From the NCBI GenBank assembly GCA_039964455.1, contig JBDVXK010000014.1, forward strand, positions 1 through 64,000: a DNA stretch of 64,000 nucleotides, given 5' to 3'. This document shows positions 36,070 through 44,498 of this stretch, one piece after another. Each line of letters begins with the position of its first letter. Position 1 is the stretch's first letter. A model generated the notes under the pieces. It did not search any database. It had not been told where the DNA came from and saw only the letters and a list, made by a program, of their open reading frames with translations. This stretch comes from CALJFL01 sp039964455. Lineage in GTDB: Bacteria > Pseudomonadota > Gammaproteobacteria > Pseudomonadales > Halieaceae. Made by a program: the position numbers and the translations under genes.

Positions 36070-37518
36070 TCAGGACAACAGGCTGTCGCCATACTCCAGC
36101 AGCCGATCCAACACTGCCTTTTTTTCGACTGTCAGAGTGTCATCGGCCTGCAGTGCTTCGATCAGTGCATGGAATTCCTCCATGCAAATACTGGCGCCTG
36201 CTTCGGGCTCTGTCAGCCGTTGAAAGCGATACTCTTCCCACTGGGCACGCTCTTCCGCGGAAAGCGTTTCCGGGTAGTTGCGAGCACGATAGCGGTAGAG
36301 CATTTCCGGCAGCCGCGCATCCTCAAACACAAACGACTGCTCGCCCAACGACTCGGGCTCGGCTGCTTGCACCTGTTCCATGATGCGCTTGTCAGCAGCG
36401 GAGAAAAAGCCGCCGCCGTAGAGCATCCTGTCGGGGTCAACGATGGGCTCATATTTGCGGCCGGTGTACACCGCCTGCATCTTCTTTTCAAACGCTTGCG
36501 GATCGCGCCCGCGCTGTTCACGCAAGGCTGCAAGATGCTTCCGGCAAACCTCGCCACTGATTCCCAGGCGTTCGGCGGTCGCAGGATCAGCCATTTTGGC
36601 GGTCACCAATATCGGACAGCGATTAATATGCAGTGTTTTCAGGCCAGGGCGTTCCACCCCCTCTGGTAAATCGGCTGTACGCGTATAAAGATGCTCGGCG
36701 ATTTCGGCGACCGACAGTTCAAACAACTGTGTGGGATCCGCACTGAGGTCGTAGCAGATCACCTCGTTGCGGTTATCCGGATGCATGGCCAGAGGAACGA
36801 TGAGCGCAATGTTGTGCCTGGCAGCGCCAAACATCCCGGAAACATGTAGCACAGGCTTCATCGCTACAATATCAAGCTGCTCTAACACCGCCTTCTTACC
36901 ACGATGATTGAGCACATAGTCATAGAGCTTGGGCTGCCTTTCCCGGATAAGGCCAGCCATGGCGATAGTGGCATGCACATCTGACAAGGCATCGTGGGCC
37001 GCTTCATGGCTGATGCCGTTGGCGCGGGTCAGTTCCTCCAGCTTGAAGCTGGGCAGACCGTCTTCCCGTAGGGGCCACTCTATCCCGTCGGGGCGCAGCG
37101 CATAGGTGGCGCGCACCATATCGATAATATCCCAGCGGGAATTGCCGTTTTGCCACTCGCGGGCATAAGGGTCATAGAAATTGCGGTACAAGGTGTAGCG
37201 GGTGATCTCATCATCAAAGCGCAGGGAGTTGTAACCCACTCCACAGGTACCCGGCTGCGCCAACTCCGCATGAATCTGCTGGATAAATTCGCACTCGGGC
37301 ATACCCTCTTCCAGCGCCTGCTGAGGGGTTATGCCAGTTACCAGGCAGGCTTGCGGATGGGGTAGAAAATCATTGGCGGGTGTGGCAAATATCACCAGCG
37401 GCTCGCCAATAATGTTCAGGTCAAAGTCAGTGCGAATACCGGCGAACTGTACCGGCCGATCACGAGAGGGATCGGCACCAAAGGTTTCGTAGTCGTGCCA
37501 GTAAAAGGTATCAGACAA
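36070..37518 (-). CDS. sbcB: Exodeoxyribonuclease I
   Basis: SbcB is the 3'-5' single-strand DNA exonuclease of recombination and mismatch repair, and binds the SSB C-terminus. DEDDh motifs are visible: HDYETFG (Asp and Glu of motif I), RFDDE (motif II) and HDALSDVHA (motif III). The SH3-like and helical C-terminal domains follow. The frame is open to an ATG at 37593, deep in the fumarase gene. I prefer the TTG at 37518 because homologues start about ten residues before the HDYETFG motif. This gives 482 residues and an 8-bp overlap with the upstream gene. The start is uncertain. Confidence 0.93.
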   Translation of the reverse strand: MSDTFYWHDYETFGADPSRDRPVQFAGIRTDFDLNIIGEPLVIFATPANDFLPHPQACLVTGITPQQALEEGMPECEFIQQIHAELAQPGTCGVGYNSLRFDDEITRYTLYRNFYDPYAREWQNGNSRWDIIDMVRATYALRPDGIEWPLREDGLPSFKLEELTRANGISHEAAHDALSDVHATIAMAGLIRERQPKLYDYVLNHRGKKAVLEQLDIVAMKPVLHVSGMFGAARHNIALIVPLAMHPDNRNEVICYDLSADPTQLFELSVAEIAEHLYTRTADLPEGVERPGLKTLHINRCPILVTAKMADPATAERLGISGEVCRKHLAALREQRGRDPQAFEKKMQAVYTGRKYEPIVDPDRMLYGGGFFSAADKRIMEQVQAAEPESLGEQSFVFEDARLPEMLYRYRARNYPETLSAEERAQWEEYRFQRLTEPEAGASICMEEFHALIEALQADDTLTVEKKAVLDRLLEYGDSLLS

Positions 37519-39034
37519 GCTCCAGGGCCTGCTCTTCAATTTTGGCCTGCCAGATTTTCGGACCGATCTCATGCACCGAGGTACCGCGGGCATCTACTGC
37601 CACACTTACCGGCATGTCTTTCACTTCAAACTCGTAAATGGCCTCCATGCCCAGCTCGGGGAAAGCCACAACCTTCGCGTTGGTGATCGCCTTCGACACC
37701 AGGTAGGCTGCGCCGCCAACGGCCATCAGGTACACCGCTTTGTGTTTCTTGATGGCTTCGATACCCGTTGGGCCACGCTCCGCTTTACCGATCATGCCAA
37801 GCAGGCCGGTTTGCTCCAGAATAAAGTCGGTGAACTTGTCCATGCGGGTTGAAGTCGTCGGACCAGCCGGACCCACCACCTCGTCACGAACAGGATCAAC
37901 CGGGCCCACGTAGTAGATAAAGCGGCCCTTGAGATCTACCTCGGCGGGCAAGCCCTCGCCGGAGTCGATCAACTCTTTCATTTTCTTATGGGCCGCGTCG
38001 CGCCCGGTAAGCATCTTGCCCGACAACAGAACCGTGTCGCCCGGCTGCCATGTGGCGGCTTCTTCCGGCGTTACGGTGTCGAGGTTAACCCGGCGCACTT
38101 GCTCCCCTACCTCCCAGGTAATATCGGGCCAGTCGTCCAGGTTAGGCGGTGTCTGCAGCGCCGGGCCTTCGCCATCAAGAACGAAGTGCGCGTGGCGCGT
38201 GGCGGCACAATTGGGAATCATGGCCACCGGCAGCGAAGCTGCATGGGTGGGGTAATCCATAATCTTCACATCCATCACAGTGGTGAGCCCGCCCAATCCC
38301 TGGGCACCAATGCCCAACTTGTTCACCGCGTCCATAATCTCCAGCCGCAGCTCCTCGGCCCGGTTGGAGGGGCCGCGCTCACGCAGCTCGTGTATATCGA
38401 TAGGCTCCATCAGGGATTCCTTGGCCATTACTGCCGCCTTCTCGGCGGTGCCTCCAATCCCGATACCCAACATACCTGGGGGGCACCAGCCGGCACCCAT
38501 GGTGGGAACCGTTTTTACTACCCAGTCGACGATGCTATCCGAGGGATTAAGCATCACCATCTTCGACTTGTTTTCCGAACCGCCGCCCTTGGCCGCGACC
38601 TGCACATCCACCGTATCGCCAGCTACAACTTCCATGTGAATCACGGCAGGCGTATTGTCTTTGGTATTGCGGCGAGCGCCAGCCGGGTCTTCCAGGATTG
38701 AAGCCCTGAGCACGTTATCAGGATGGGTATAGGCTCTGCGAACACCCTCATTGACCATATCCGACACCGACAAGGTCGCATCCCACTGCACATCCATGCC
38801 TATTTTGAGGAACACGGTGACGATGCCCGTATCCTGGCAGATGGGACGGTGACCCTCGGCGCACATGCGCGAGTTGATAAGAATCTGAGCCATGGCGTCT
38901 TTCGCGGCCGGGTTCAGCTCTCGCTCGTAGGCCTGGTGTACGGCCTGCACAAAGTCGACCGGATGGTAGTAAGAAATAAACTGCAGCGCGTCGGCTACGC
39001 TGTCGATAAAGTCGTCCTGGCGAATGACGGTCAT
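37511..39034 (-). CDS. fumA: Class I (4Fe-4S) fumarate hydratase
   Basis: An oxygen-sensitive iron-sulfur fumarase interconverting fumarate and malate in the TCA cycle. The alpha part has the cluster cysteines Cys66 (GHRPICQDTG), Cys183 (GAGWCPPGM) and Cys276 (IPNCAATRH). The beta part begins around residue 325 and contains GPTTSTRMD. At 507 residues alpha and beta are fused, as in FumA/FumB. Tartrate dehydratase is a related alternative, but the fused form and context favour fumarase. Its stop overlaps the sbcB start region. Confidence 0.94.
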   Translation of the reverse strand: MTVIRQDDFIDSVADALQFISYYHPVDFVQAVHQAYERELNPAAKDAMAQILINSRMCAEGHRPICQDTGIVTVFLKIGMDVQWDATLSVSDMVNEGVRRAYTHPDNVLRASILEDPAGARRNTKDNTPAVIHMEVVAGDTVDVQVAAKGGGSENKSKMVMLNPSDSIVDWVVKTVPTMGAGWCPPGMLGIGIGGTAEKAAVMAKESLMEPIDIHELRERGPSNRAEELRLEIMDAVNKLGIGAQGLGGLTTVMDVKIMDYPTHAASLPVAMIPNCAATRHAHFVLDGEGPALQTPPNLDDWPDITWEVGEQVRRVNLDTVTPEEAATWQPGDTVLLSGKMLTGRDAAHKKMKELIDSGEGLPAEVDLKGRFIYYVGPVDPVRDEVVGPAGPTTSTRMDKFTDFILEQTGLLGMIGKAERGPTGIEAIKKHKAVYLMAVGGAAYLVSKAITNAKVVAFPELGMEAIYEFEVKDMPVSVAVDARGTSVHEIGPKIWQAKIEEQALELV

Positions 39035-39072
39035 GCTGGAAATCCTTGCTGCGGAGGTAACAAATGGGGCGC

Positions 39073-39078
39073 ATTATA
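39073..39078 (-). promoter_or_regulatory. -10 box of a probable fumarase promoter
   Basis: On the minus strand a perfect TATAAT (39073-39078) with a GC-rich downstream stretch (GCGCCCC) lies 39 bp upstream of the fumarase ATG; the -35 region is poor, so an activator may be needed. GGAGG (near 39054-39058) is the likely ribosome binding region. Confidence 0.45.
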
Positions 39079-39115
39079 CACCCCGGTGGGAAACGAATCA
39101 GGCCTCAGCACTAGC

Positions 39116-39886
39116 TTATGGAGACGCTTGCAGGGCCCTGACAGAAGACTGTAACTGGGTAATGGTGGTGCTGATCTGACGGCGGAAGGCGTTGATTGAG
39201 CCCACCCACTCCTCGTTTGCCGATACCCGCTGATTGAGCTTGGCGAGATCCGCATTAAGGCTGTTGAGGGTATCGGCCACACGCTCCACGTCTTCCTGGT
39301 TGGCCTGGGCGCTGATCATAAGACGCTCAAGATCGCCGGCGACACTCTTGAGCTTCACCATATCCTTGTTGAGCGCCGCGAGTTGCGCGGTGCTGTCCTT
39401 GTCGACCTTGGCCATGCCCGATAACTGACCGCCGTAGGCCTTACTGGATTTTTGCAAAGACGCAATATTGGCATTGCTCTTCTTGCGCGCGTCCCACAGC
39501 TTACGCACCTCGGTATCAATCATCTTGATCTGCGCGCCCATGGCGGCACTGGAGCGGTTTACGGTTTCGTCAGTGTCAGAGAGCAGGTCTTCCAGTGCAC
39601 CAATACGCTTCTCGTAGCCAGTCATTGTGAGCCCCGCCTGCCGTAACTCCTCTTGCAGCTGCCAGGCCCAGGCGACGGCGATAGCGGCAATCACCAATGA
39701 AGCAGTAATAAAAAGCCGCGCCCAAATACCGGCACCACTGTCGGAGTTGCGCCGTCCCGGTGTGCCGGAGCGTCCAGCGCCACCCTTGCCACCGGAGGCC
39801 TTACTGCGGCTGGCGGCAAAATGCGTTTCACTATCGCGCTTGGGCACAATAGCTGGAATGGGATCGAATTCGTCTCTACTAGGCAT
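39116..39886 (-). CDS. Membrane-anchored coiled-coil protein, function unknown
   Basis: I do not recognise a characterised family. The protein has a basic, Gly/Ser-rich cytoplasmic N-terminus (about 50 residues), a single membrane helix (IWARLFITASLVIAAIAVAWAW, about residues 53-74) and a periplasmic region of about 180 residues that is almost wholly alpha-helical with heptad-like spacing (for example LNSLNADLAKLNQRVSANEEW). The layout resembles cell-envelope spacer or sensor proteins, but no functional motif is visible. It lies just downstream of the fumarase gene's upstream flank, about 80 bp from fumA, and is separated from the next gene by a terminator. Confidence 0.75.
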   Translation of the reverse strand: MPSRDEFDPIPAIVPKRDSETHFAASRSKASGGKGGAGRSGTPGRRNSDSGAGIWARLFITASLVIAAIAVAWAWQLQEELRQAGLTMTGYEKRIGALEDLLSDTDETVNRSSAAMGAQIKMIDTEVRKLWDARKKSNANIASLQKSSKAYGGQLSGMAKVDKDSTAQLAALNKDMVKLKSVAGDLERLMISAQANQEDVERVADTLNSLNADLAKLNQRVSANEEWVGSINAFRRQISTTITQLQSSVRALQASP

Positions 39887-39945
39887 GGCTGACCAGTCTT
39901 GCTGCGTATTTGAATCATTATACAGACCGAGCTGATACGCAGAAA

Positions 39946-39973
39946 CAAAAAAGCCGGGCTAGGCCCGGCTTTG
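39946..39973 (-). terminator. Rho-independent terminator after the urate-oxidase-N-like gene
   Basis: On the minus strand AAAGCCGGGCC (39963-39973) pairs with GCCCGGC and runs into TTTTTT (39946-39952). It lies about 18 bp past the stop of the 39991-40617 gene. Confidence 0.85.
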
Positions 39974-39990
39974 GATGGAGCGTTTTTACC

Positions 39991-40617
39991 TTACAGAAAG
40001 GCGAGCAATGCCCAGATGAGAGCCATCAGCGCAACACTGCAATGGATAACACCACGGACACTGGCCATAGGACCCATCTTACCGACAAGGGCGTTAGCTT
40101 CCAGCGCAACAATAATCGCCAGGCAAGCACCCAAGCCAGTCATGCTGATGTCGGCAATATACAGGTGCTTGGAGCCAAGCATACCCAGCAACATAGGGCC
40201 GGAGAACAGCGTGTTGGTGCGCGAAGCGAGACCCGCTGCCGCCGCAGAAGAAGGCCCGTCGCCCTCTTTCATACCCAGAACAATCTGTTGCTTGGGCCAG
40301 ATGACCAGCCAGACATTAAGGAACATGAACGTACCAGCCAATGCCCCCACCCAGATCAACGCACTGCCAACAAAATTACTGAAGGCACCAACGTAGTGCA
40401 GCAGCACCAGGCCGGTCAGGAAGGTATACATCGCACCCCAGCGGAACCACCAAAGCGCCCGCGGAGCCAGCTTTTTCATGGCATCCGCTTTCGCGTCGGC
40501 CTCAGCTTCCTTGAAGTATTCTGTTTGTACAAAGTTGAAGTAATACAGCATGCCTATCCAGACAATACCCACTACTACGTGCGCCCACCTAAAAATAAAC
40601 TCGATTGCAGCTTCCAC
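39991..40617 (-). CDS. Integral membrane protein resembling the N-terminal domain of urate hydroxylase PuuD
   Basis: The 208-residue protein has about six to seven membrane segments. Its start (FRWAHVVVGIVWIGMLYYFNFVQ) and WWFRWGAMYTFLTG match the style of the urate oxidase N-terminal (PuuD, DUF989) family, whose full members are about 420 residues with a C-terminal cytochrome c. Here only the membrane half is present, and no CxxCH motif is found. His13 and other membrane His residues could bind heme. No purine catabolism genes are nearby, so urate oxidation is doubtful. It stands alone between two terminators. Confidence 0.75.
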   Translation of the reverse strand: MEAAIEFIFRWAHVVVGIVWIGMLYYFNFVQTEYFKEAEADAKADAMKKLAPRALWWFRWGAMYTFLTGLVLLHYVGAFSNFVGSALIWVGALAGTFMFLNVWLVIWPKQQIVLGMKEGDGPSSAAAAGLASRTNTLFSGPMLLGMLGSKHLYIADISMTGLGACLAIIVALEANALVGKMGPMASVRGVIHCSVALMALIWALLAFL

Positions 40618-40683
40618 TGATCTCTCCTTGCGTTGTTATTTAATCTTTTGACATTGTACACCGTCTAAAAAAAAACGGGACTC

Positions 40684-40710
40684 AAAAAAAACCCCACCAA
40701 AAGGTGGGGT
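40684..40710 (-). terminator. Rho-independent terminator of groESL
   Basis: On the minus strand ACCCCACC (40703-40710) pairs with GGTGGGGT (40691-40698) over a TTTT loop, followed by seven further T residues (40684-40690). It lies about 20 bp after the groL stop. Confidence 0.93.
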
Positions 40711-40731
40711 CTTTTGTGCGAGGGGCTGCGC

Positions 40732-42384
40732 TTACATCATGCCGCCCATGCCGCCCATGCCGCCCATATCAGGCATTGCAGGTGCACCGCCGCCGGCGCC
40801 GTCATCTGGTGCATCGGCAACCATCACTTCCGTGGTGATCATCAATGCGGCCACAGAACCAGCAGCCTGCAGAGCAGTACGGGTTACTTTGGCAGGATCG
40901 AGGATACCCATCTCGATCATGTCGCCATACTCGCCGCTAGCTGCGTTGTAACCGTAGTTACCTGTGCCTTCGCTCTTGACGTTGTTGAGTACTACAGAGG
41001 CCTCGTCACCAGCGTTGGCAACGATCTGACGCAGAGGACCTTCCATCGCACGCAGCGCCGCTGCAATACCGTGGTTCTGGTCTTCGTTGTCACCCTGGAG
41101 CTCGGTGATAGACTGGATGGCACGTACCAGAGCAACACCGCCACCGGCAACAACACCCTCTTCAACCGCAGCACGTGTTGCGTGCAGCGCGTCTTCAACA
41201 CGAGCCTTCTTCTCTTTCATTTCGATCTCGGTGGCTGCGCCAACCTTGATTACAGCAACACCGCCGGCCAGCTTGGCCACGCGCTCTTGCAGCTTCTCAC
41301 GATCGTAGTCAGAAGAGGTGTTTTCGATCTGAACACGGATCTCGCTAACGCGCGCCTGAATAGCAGCAGCGTCGCCGGCACCGTCGATGATAGTGCTGTT
41401 GTCCTTGTCCATGGTGATGCGCTTGGCGCTACCAAGGTGCTCCAGAGTCGCAGACTCAAGATCAAGACCAACTTCTTCAGAAATCACGGTGCCGCCGGTC
41501 AGGATAGCAATATCCTGCAGCATCGCCTTGCGACGATCACCAAAGCCAGGTGCCTTACAGGCAGCAACTTTTACGATACCGCGCATGTTGTTAACAACCA
41601 GGGTTGCCAGCGCTTCGCCTTCAACGTCTTCAGCAACGATAACCAGCGGCTTGGAGGCCTTGGCAACCTGCTCAAGCAGCGGCAGCAGCTCACGGATGTT
41701 GGAGATTTTCTTGTCTACCAGCAGGATGAAAGGTGCTTCCTGATCACAGCTCATGCTGTCCTGGTTGTTGATGAAGTAAGGCGACAGGTAACCGCGGTCA
41801 AACTGCATGCCTTCAACAACGTCCAGCTCATTCTCGAGGCCAGAACCTTCTTCAACAGTGATAACGCCTTCCTTGCCAACTTTGTCCATAGCTTCGGCAA
41901 TGATGTCACCGACCTGTGAATCGCTGTTGGCAGAGATGGTGCCTACCTGGGCAATAGCCTTGCTATCTTCACAGGGGATGGAGGCAGCCTGTACCTGCTG
42001 AACAGCAGCGGCGATTGCTTTGTCGATACCGCGCTTGAGGTCCATTGGGTTCATGCCAGCAGCCACTGACTTAAGGCCTTCGTTCAAGATGGACTGGGCC
42101 AATACGGTGGCTGTTGTAGTGCCGTCACCGGCAGCGTCAGACGCCTGGGAAGCAACTTCCTTGACCATCTGTGCGCCCATGTTCTCGAACTTGTCGTTTA
42201 GTTCTATTTCCTTCGCTACTGAAACGCCGTCTTTGGTAACGGTAGGTGCACCGAAAGACTTGTCCAGAATTACGTTGCGGCCCTTGGGCCCAAGTGTTGC
42301 TTTAACTGCATCAGCCAGCACGTTGACACCGGCCAGCATGCGGGAGCGAGCGTCGTCGCCAAATAATACTTCTTTAGAAGCCAT
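40732..42384 (-). CDS. groL: Chaperonin GroEL
   Basis: GroEL is the 60-kDa ring chaperonin that folds proteins with GroES and ATP. The sequence is full length (550) with the ATP site GDGTTTATVLAQ (about residues 86-97), the signature AAVEEGVVAGGG (about 404-415) and the flexible GGM-repeat tail (MGGMGGMGGMM). Cotranscribed with groES 54 bp upstream and controlled by the promoter and CIRCE element in front of groES. A clear terminator follows. Confidence 0.99.
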   Translation of the reverse strand: MASKEVLFGDDARSRMLAGVNVLADAVKATLGPKGRNVILDKSFGAPTVTKDGVSVAKEIELNDKFENMGAQMVKEVASQASDAAGDGTTTATVLAQSILNEGLKSVAAGMNPMDLKRGIDKAIAAAVQQVQAASIPCEDSKAIAQVGTISANSDSQVGDIIAEAMDKVGKEGVITVEEGSGLENELDVVEGMQFDRGYLSPYFINNQDSMSCDQEAPFILLVDKKISNIRELLPLLEQVAKASKPLVIVAEDVEGEALATLVVNNMRGIVKVAACKAPGFGDRRKAMLQDIAILTGGTVISEEVGLDLESATLEHLGSAKRITMDKDNSTIIDGAGDAAAIQARVSEIRVQIENTSSDYDREKLQERVAKLAGGVAVIKVGAATEIEMKEKKARVEDALHATRAAVEEGVVAGGGVALVRAIQSITELQGDNEDQNHGIAAALRAMEGPLRQIVANAGDEASVVLNNVKSEGTGNYGYNAASGEYGDMIEMGILDPAKVTRTALQAAGSVAALMITTEVMVADAPDDGAGGGAPAMPDMGGMGGMGGMM

Positions 42385-42438
42385 GATCTATTCCTTCAAA
42401 ACTCAATTCGTTAACAATTAGCGGGGTTAGCTGCTGCC

Positions 42439-42729
42439 TTAGTCGACAACCGCAAAGATCTCGCTCTCGCCCATGATGATCAGCTCTTCGCCGTCAACTT
42501 CGATGGTGTTGCTACCGGCATACTGTCCGAAAACAACTGTGTCACCGACTTTTACAGCCAGCGCGCGGATCTCACCGCTATCCAGGGCCTTGCCCTCGCC
42601 AACAGCGATTACTTCACCCTGATTGGGCTTCTCTTTGGCGGAACCGGGCAGAAGAATGCCACCGGCAGTGGTTTGCTCTTCTTCCTTGCGACGAACGACC
42701 ACGCGGTCGTACAGCGGACGGATATTCAT
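42439..42729 (-). CDS. groS: Co-chaperonin GroES
   Basis: GroES is the heptameric lid of the GroEL cage. The 96-residue protein starts MNIRPLYDRVVVRRKEEE and has the mobile loop TAGGILLPGSAKEKP (about 21-36) that contacts GroEL. A ribosome binding site (AGGAGAG) lies about 8 nt upstream. It is the first gene of the groESL operon. Confidence 0.99.
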   Translation of the reverse strand: MNIRPLYDRVVVRRKEEEQTTAGGILLPGSAKEKPNQGEVIAVGEGKALDSGEIRALAVKVGDTVVFGQYAGSNTIEVDGEELIIMGESEIFAVVD

Positions 42730-42784
42730 GGATGTTGCTCTCCTAGTAACGTTTTATCGGTCCCCTTACTGGGGCTGAACTATC

Positions 42785-42812
42785 TATGGGGGCTGGAAAT
42801 AGGGATTCAAGC
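42785..42812 (-). promoter_or_regulatory. Sigma-32 promoter of groESL
   Basis: On the minus strand CTTGAAT (42806-42812) is followed by CCCCCATAG (42785-42793), with about 14 bp between CTTGAA and CCCCAT. This matches the RpoH consensus. The leader to the groES ATG is about 50 nt. Confidence 0.88.
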
Positions 42813-42818
42813 CCCGAT

Positions 42819-42845
42819 TAGCACTCTTTTTTCGAGAGTGCTAAT
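42819..42845. promoter_or_regulatory. CIRCE element (HrcA repressor operator) upstream of groESL
   Basis: TTAGCACTC (42819-42827), a 9-bp spacer and GAGTGCTAA (42837-42845) form a perfect copy of the CIRCE inverted repeat, the binding site of the HrcA repressor. It lies 6 bp upstream of the sigma-32 -35 box, so groESL probably has both HrcA repression and RpoH activation. Confidence 0.95.
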
Positions 42846-42922
42846 TCTAGTCAGGGAATGGCAGGAGTCAAGGCTTCGAAGGAAATCGATGAAAATTAGT
42901 TATTTACATTCAAAACAACGGC

Positions 42923-43348
42923 TTACGGCTTATCTTGAGGCTCCACTTCGATGAAATCGCCCTCTATAACCACATGTTCCGTCTTATCTTGCTGCGGCAC
43001 ATAGGGCTCGGGCTGGGGGCCACCCAGCCAGACCACCAAACGACGCCGCAGGGGCCCGATCAACACGACAATCGCTGCGAAGTCAGATATGAGGCCGGGG
43101 ATAAGCAGCAGGAGACCTGCCAGGCCCACCGCCATGTCATCCAGGAACAGTTGCTGGCCGAATATACGGCCTTCCTGGGTTTCTCGCAGGCGAGTAAACA
43201 TCTCCATGCCCTGGTAGCGCAGCACCGCAATACCGGCCACGAAAGTCAGGAACACATATAACAGCGCGGTCAGGGCACTGGTTTCTATCCCCAACTGGAT
43301 AAGGGTAGCCAGTTCCAGCCAGGGTAAAAGCATGATGAAAAAACGCAT
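42923..43348 (-). CDS. fxsA: FxsA family membrane protein
   Basis: FxsA is a small cytoplasmic-membrane protein named for suppression of F-exclusion of phage T7 in E. coli; its normal role is unclear. Here it has 141 residues, about four hydrophobic segments and the family blocks PWLELATLIQLG (near the start) and LLLIPGLISDFAAIVVLI (about 80-97). The tail is hydrophilic and acidic. It lies directly upstream of groES in the genome order seen in many gammaproteobacteria, but outside the groESL transcript. Confidence 0.92.
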   Translation of the reverse strand: MRFFIMLLPWLELATLIQLGIETSALTALLYVFLTFVAGIAVLRYQGMEMFTRLRETQEGRIFGQQLFLDDMAVGLAGLLLLIPGLISDFAAIVVLIGPLRRRLVVWLGGPQPEPYVPQQDKTEHVVIEGDFIEVEPQDKP

Positions 43349-43409
43349 GGTGAGACTCTCCGTCTCTAATCAATATGGGGATAATCCAGCAATTTACAAG
43401 GCGGCGCGC

Positions 43410-44465
43410 CTACCAGTCGTAATTCACACCGATTGACCATTTTTGGTCTTTCTTGTCCACCGCCGACTCTGCCGGCAAGTTGTCGTAGTCGTATTCTAAC
43501 TGGACCACCGAGCTGAAGCGGCCGCCGATAGGATATTTGAAACCGGTTGTGCTAGTAAGCTCAAAATCCTCACCGCTGTCGAAACCCTGTAGCAATGCAT
43601 GGCGATGAAAAAACTCCATACCTTGTTCATTGAAGCGCCAACCGAAATTCAGATTCCACAAAAAACCAGGAGTAGTTCGCTTTTGGCCGGTGGTGAAGCG
43701 CTCGTCAATGTAGTTGAACGTGCCCTTGGCCAACAGATTTACGTACGCAGTGTCGAGAAACTGATAACCCATGCCCAAACCCGCTGAGGTACGCTGATCC
43801 AGTTCACGAAACTCGTCCTCTTGATAGAACGCGTTACCGGTGGCGAACCACTGCTCGGTAAAGAACTGATCATACTGATAGCTGGTCAGCCAAGCATTAC
43901 GTGTGGTTTCGCTGTCTACACTCTCCTCCTCGTAGCGCAGTGCCAAGGTATGGCGAGACTCGATAAAACGGATCTCACTTCGAGCATGGACGTTATACTT
44001 GGTGATGTTGTTGTTACCTGACGAATCCTCGGCGGCCACAATCAGGCTGCCAGCCTGAGCCAATAATGGCGGTGGCTCGGTCAAGGTCTCACCTGCAGCA
44101 ATAACCAGTTTCCAGCTACTGAGCGTCTGCACGCCTTCATCGCAGTGCAAAAGCTGCCGATTACGCTGCAAATACATCCAGCAATTATTAAGCTCCTTGC
44201 CGCTAATCTTCAAGTCGAACCGGTCGCCAGTCTCAATCCATTCTATGTGATGCTGCTGGACTGTAAGGTCTCCGAGAATCGCTGAACGCCAGTTGATCTT
44301 ACCGTCTTCTATGCTCACCAAGGCGCCAGTGATAGACTCGCCGTCAGTGAAATGTAGCCTGTCGGCCTGAACGGTGCTGGCAAAAAGTACCGTCAGCAAC
44401 AACACCATGACCGGCGCAGTAGTTGGCTTAATAATGGGAAAAGGTACGCTGATAAAAGCTTTCAT
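43410..44465 (-). CDS. DUF481 outer-membrane beta-barrel-like protein
   Basis: An exported protein with a hydrophobic signal (VMVLLLTVLFASTVQA, ending near residue 34) and a C-terminal DUF481 region (about 140-351) made of alternating aromatic beta strands that ends in a Trp (VNYDW), a typical outer-membrane barrel terminus. The N-terminal part (DRLHFTDGESITGALVSIEDGKINWRS) looks like a small SH3-like or Sm-like fold. Two Cys (Cys in NNCWMY and LLHCDEG) may pair. DUF481 proteins are salt- or stress-induced in some bacteria; the function is unknown. A shorter start at the ATG at 44411 is possible. Confidence 0.85.
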   Translation of the reverse strand: MKAFISVPFPIIKPTTAPVMVLLLTVLFASTVQADRLHFTDGESITGALVSIEDGKINWRSAILGDLTVQQHHIEWIETGDRFDLKISGKELNNCWMYLQRNRQLLHCDEGVQTLSSWKLVIAAGETLTEPPPLLAQAGSLIVAAEDSSGNNNITKYNVHARSEIRFIESRHTLALRYEEESVDSETTRNAWLTSYQYDQFFTEQWFATGNAFYQEDEFRELDQRTSAGLGMGYQFLDTAYVNLLAKGTFNYIDERFTTGQKRTTPGFLWNLNFGWRFNEQGMEFFHRHALLQGFDSGEDFELTSTTGFKYPIGGRFSSVVQLEYDYDNLPAESAVDKKDQKWSIGVNYDW

Positions 44466-44498
44466 AATATCGATTGGGGCGACAACGCCCGGTTTTCT

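Noticed and set aside
40714..41919. 401-codon open frame on the plus strand
   Set aside because: It lies wholly antisense to groEL and reads like the usual open antisense frame of a highly biased gene, with no ribosome binding site or recognisable domain.
44466..44498. Divergent promoter region between the DUF481 gene and the ATL gene
   Set aside because: Only 33 bp separate the starts and no -35/-10 pair is convincing; any promoters must lie inside the coding regions.
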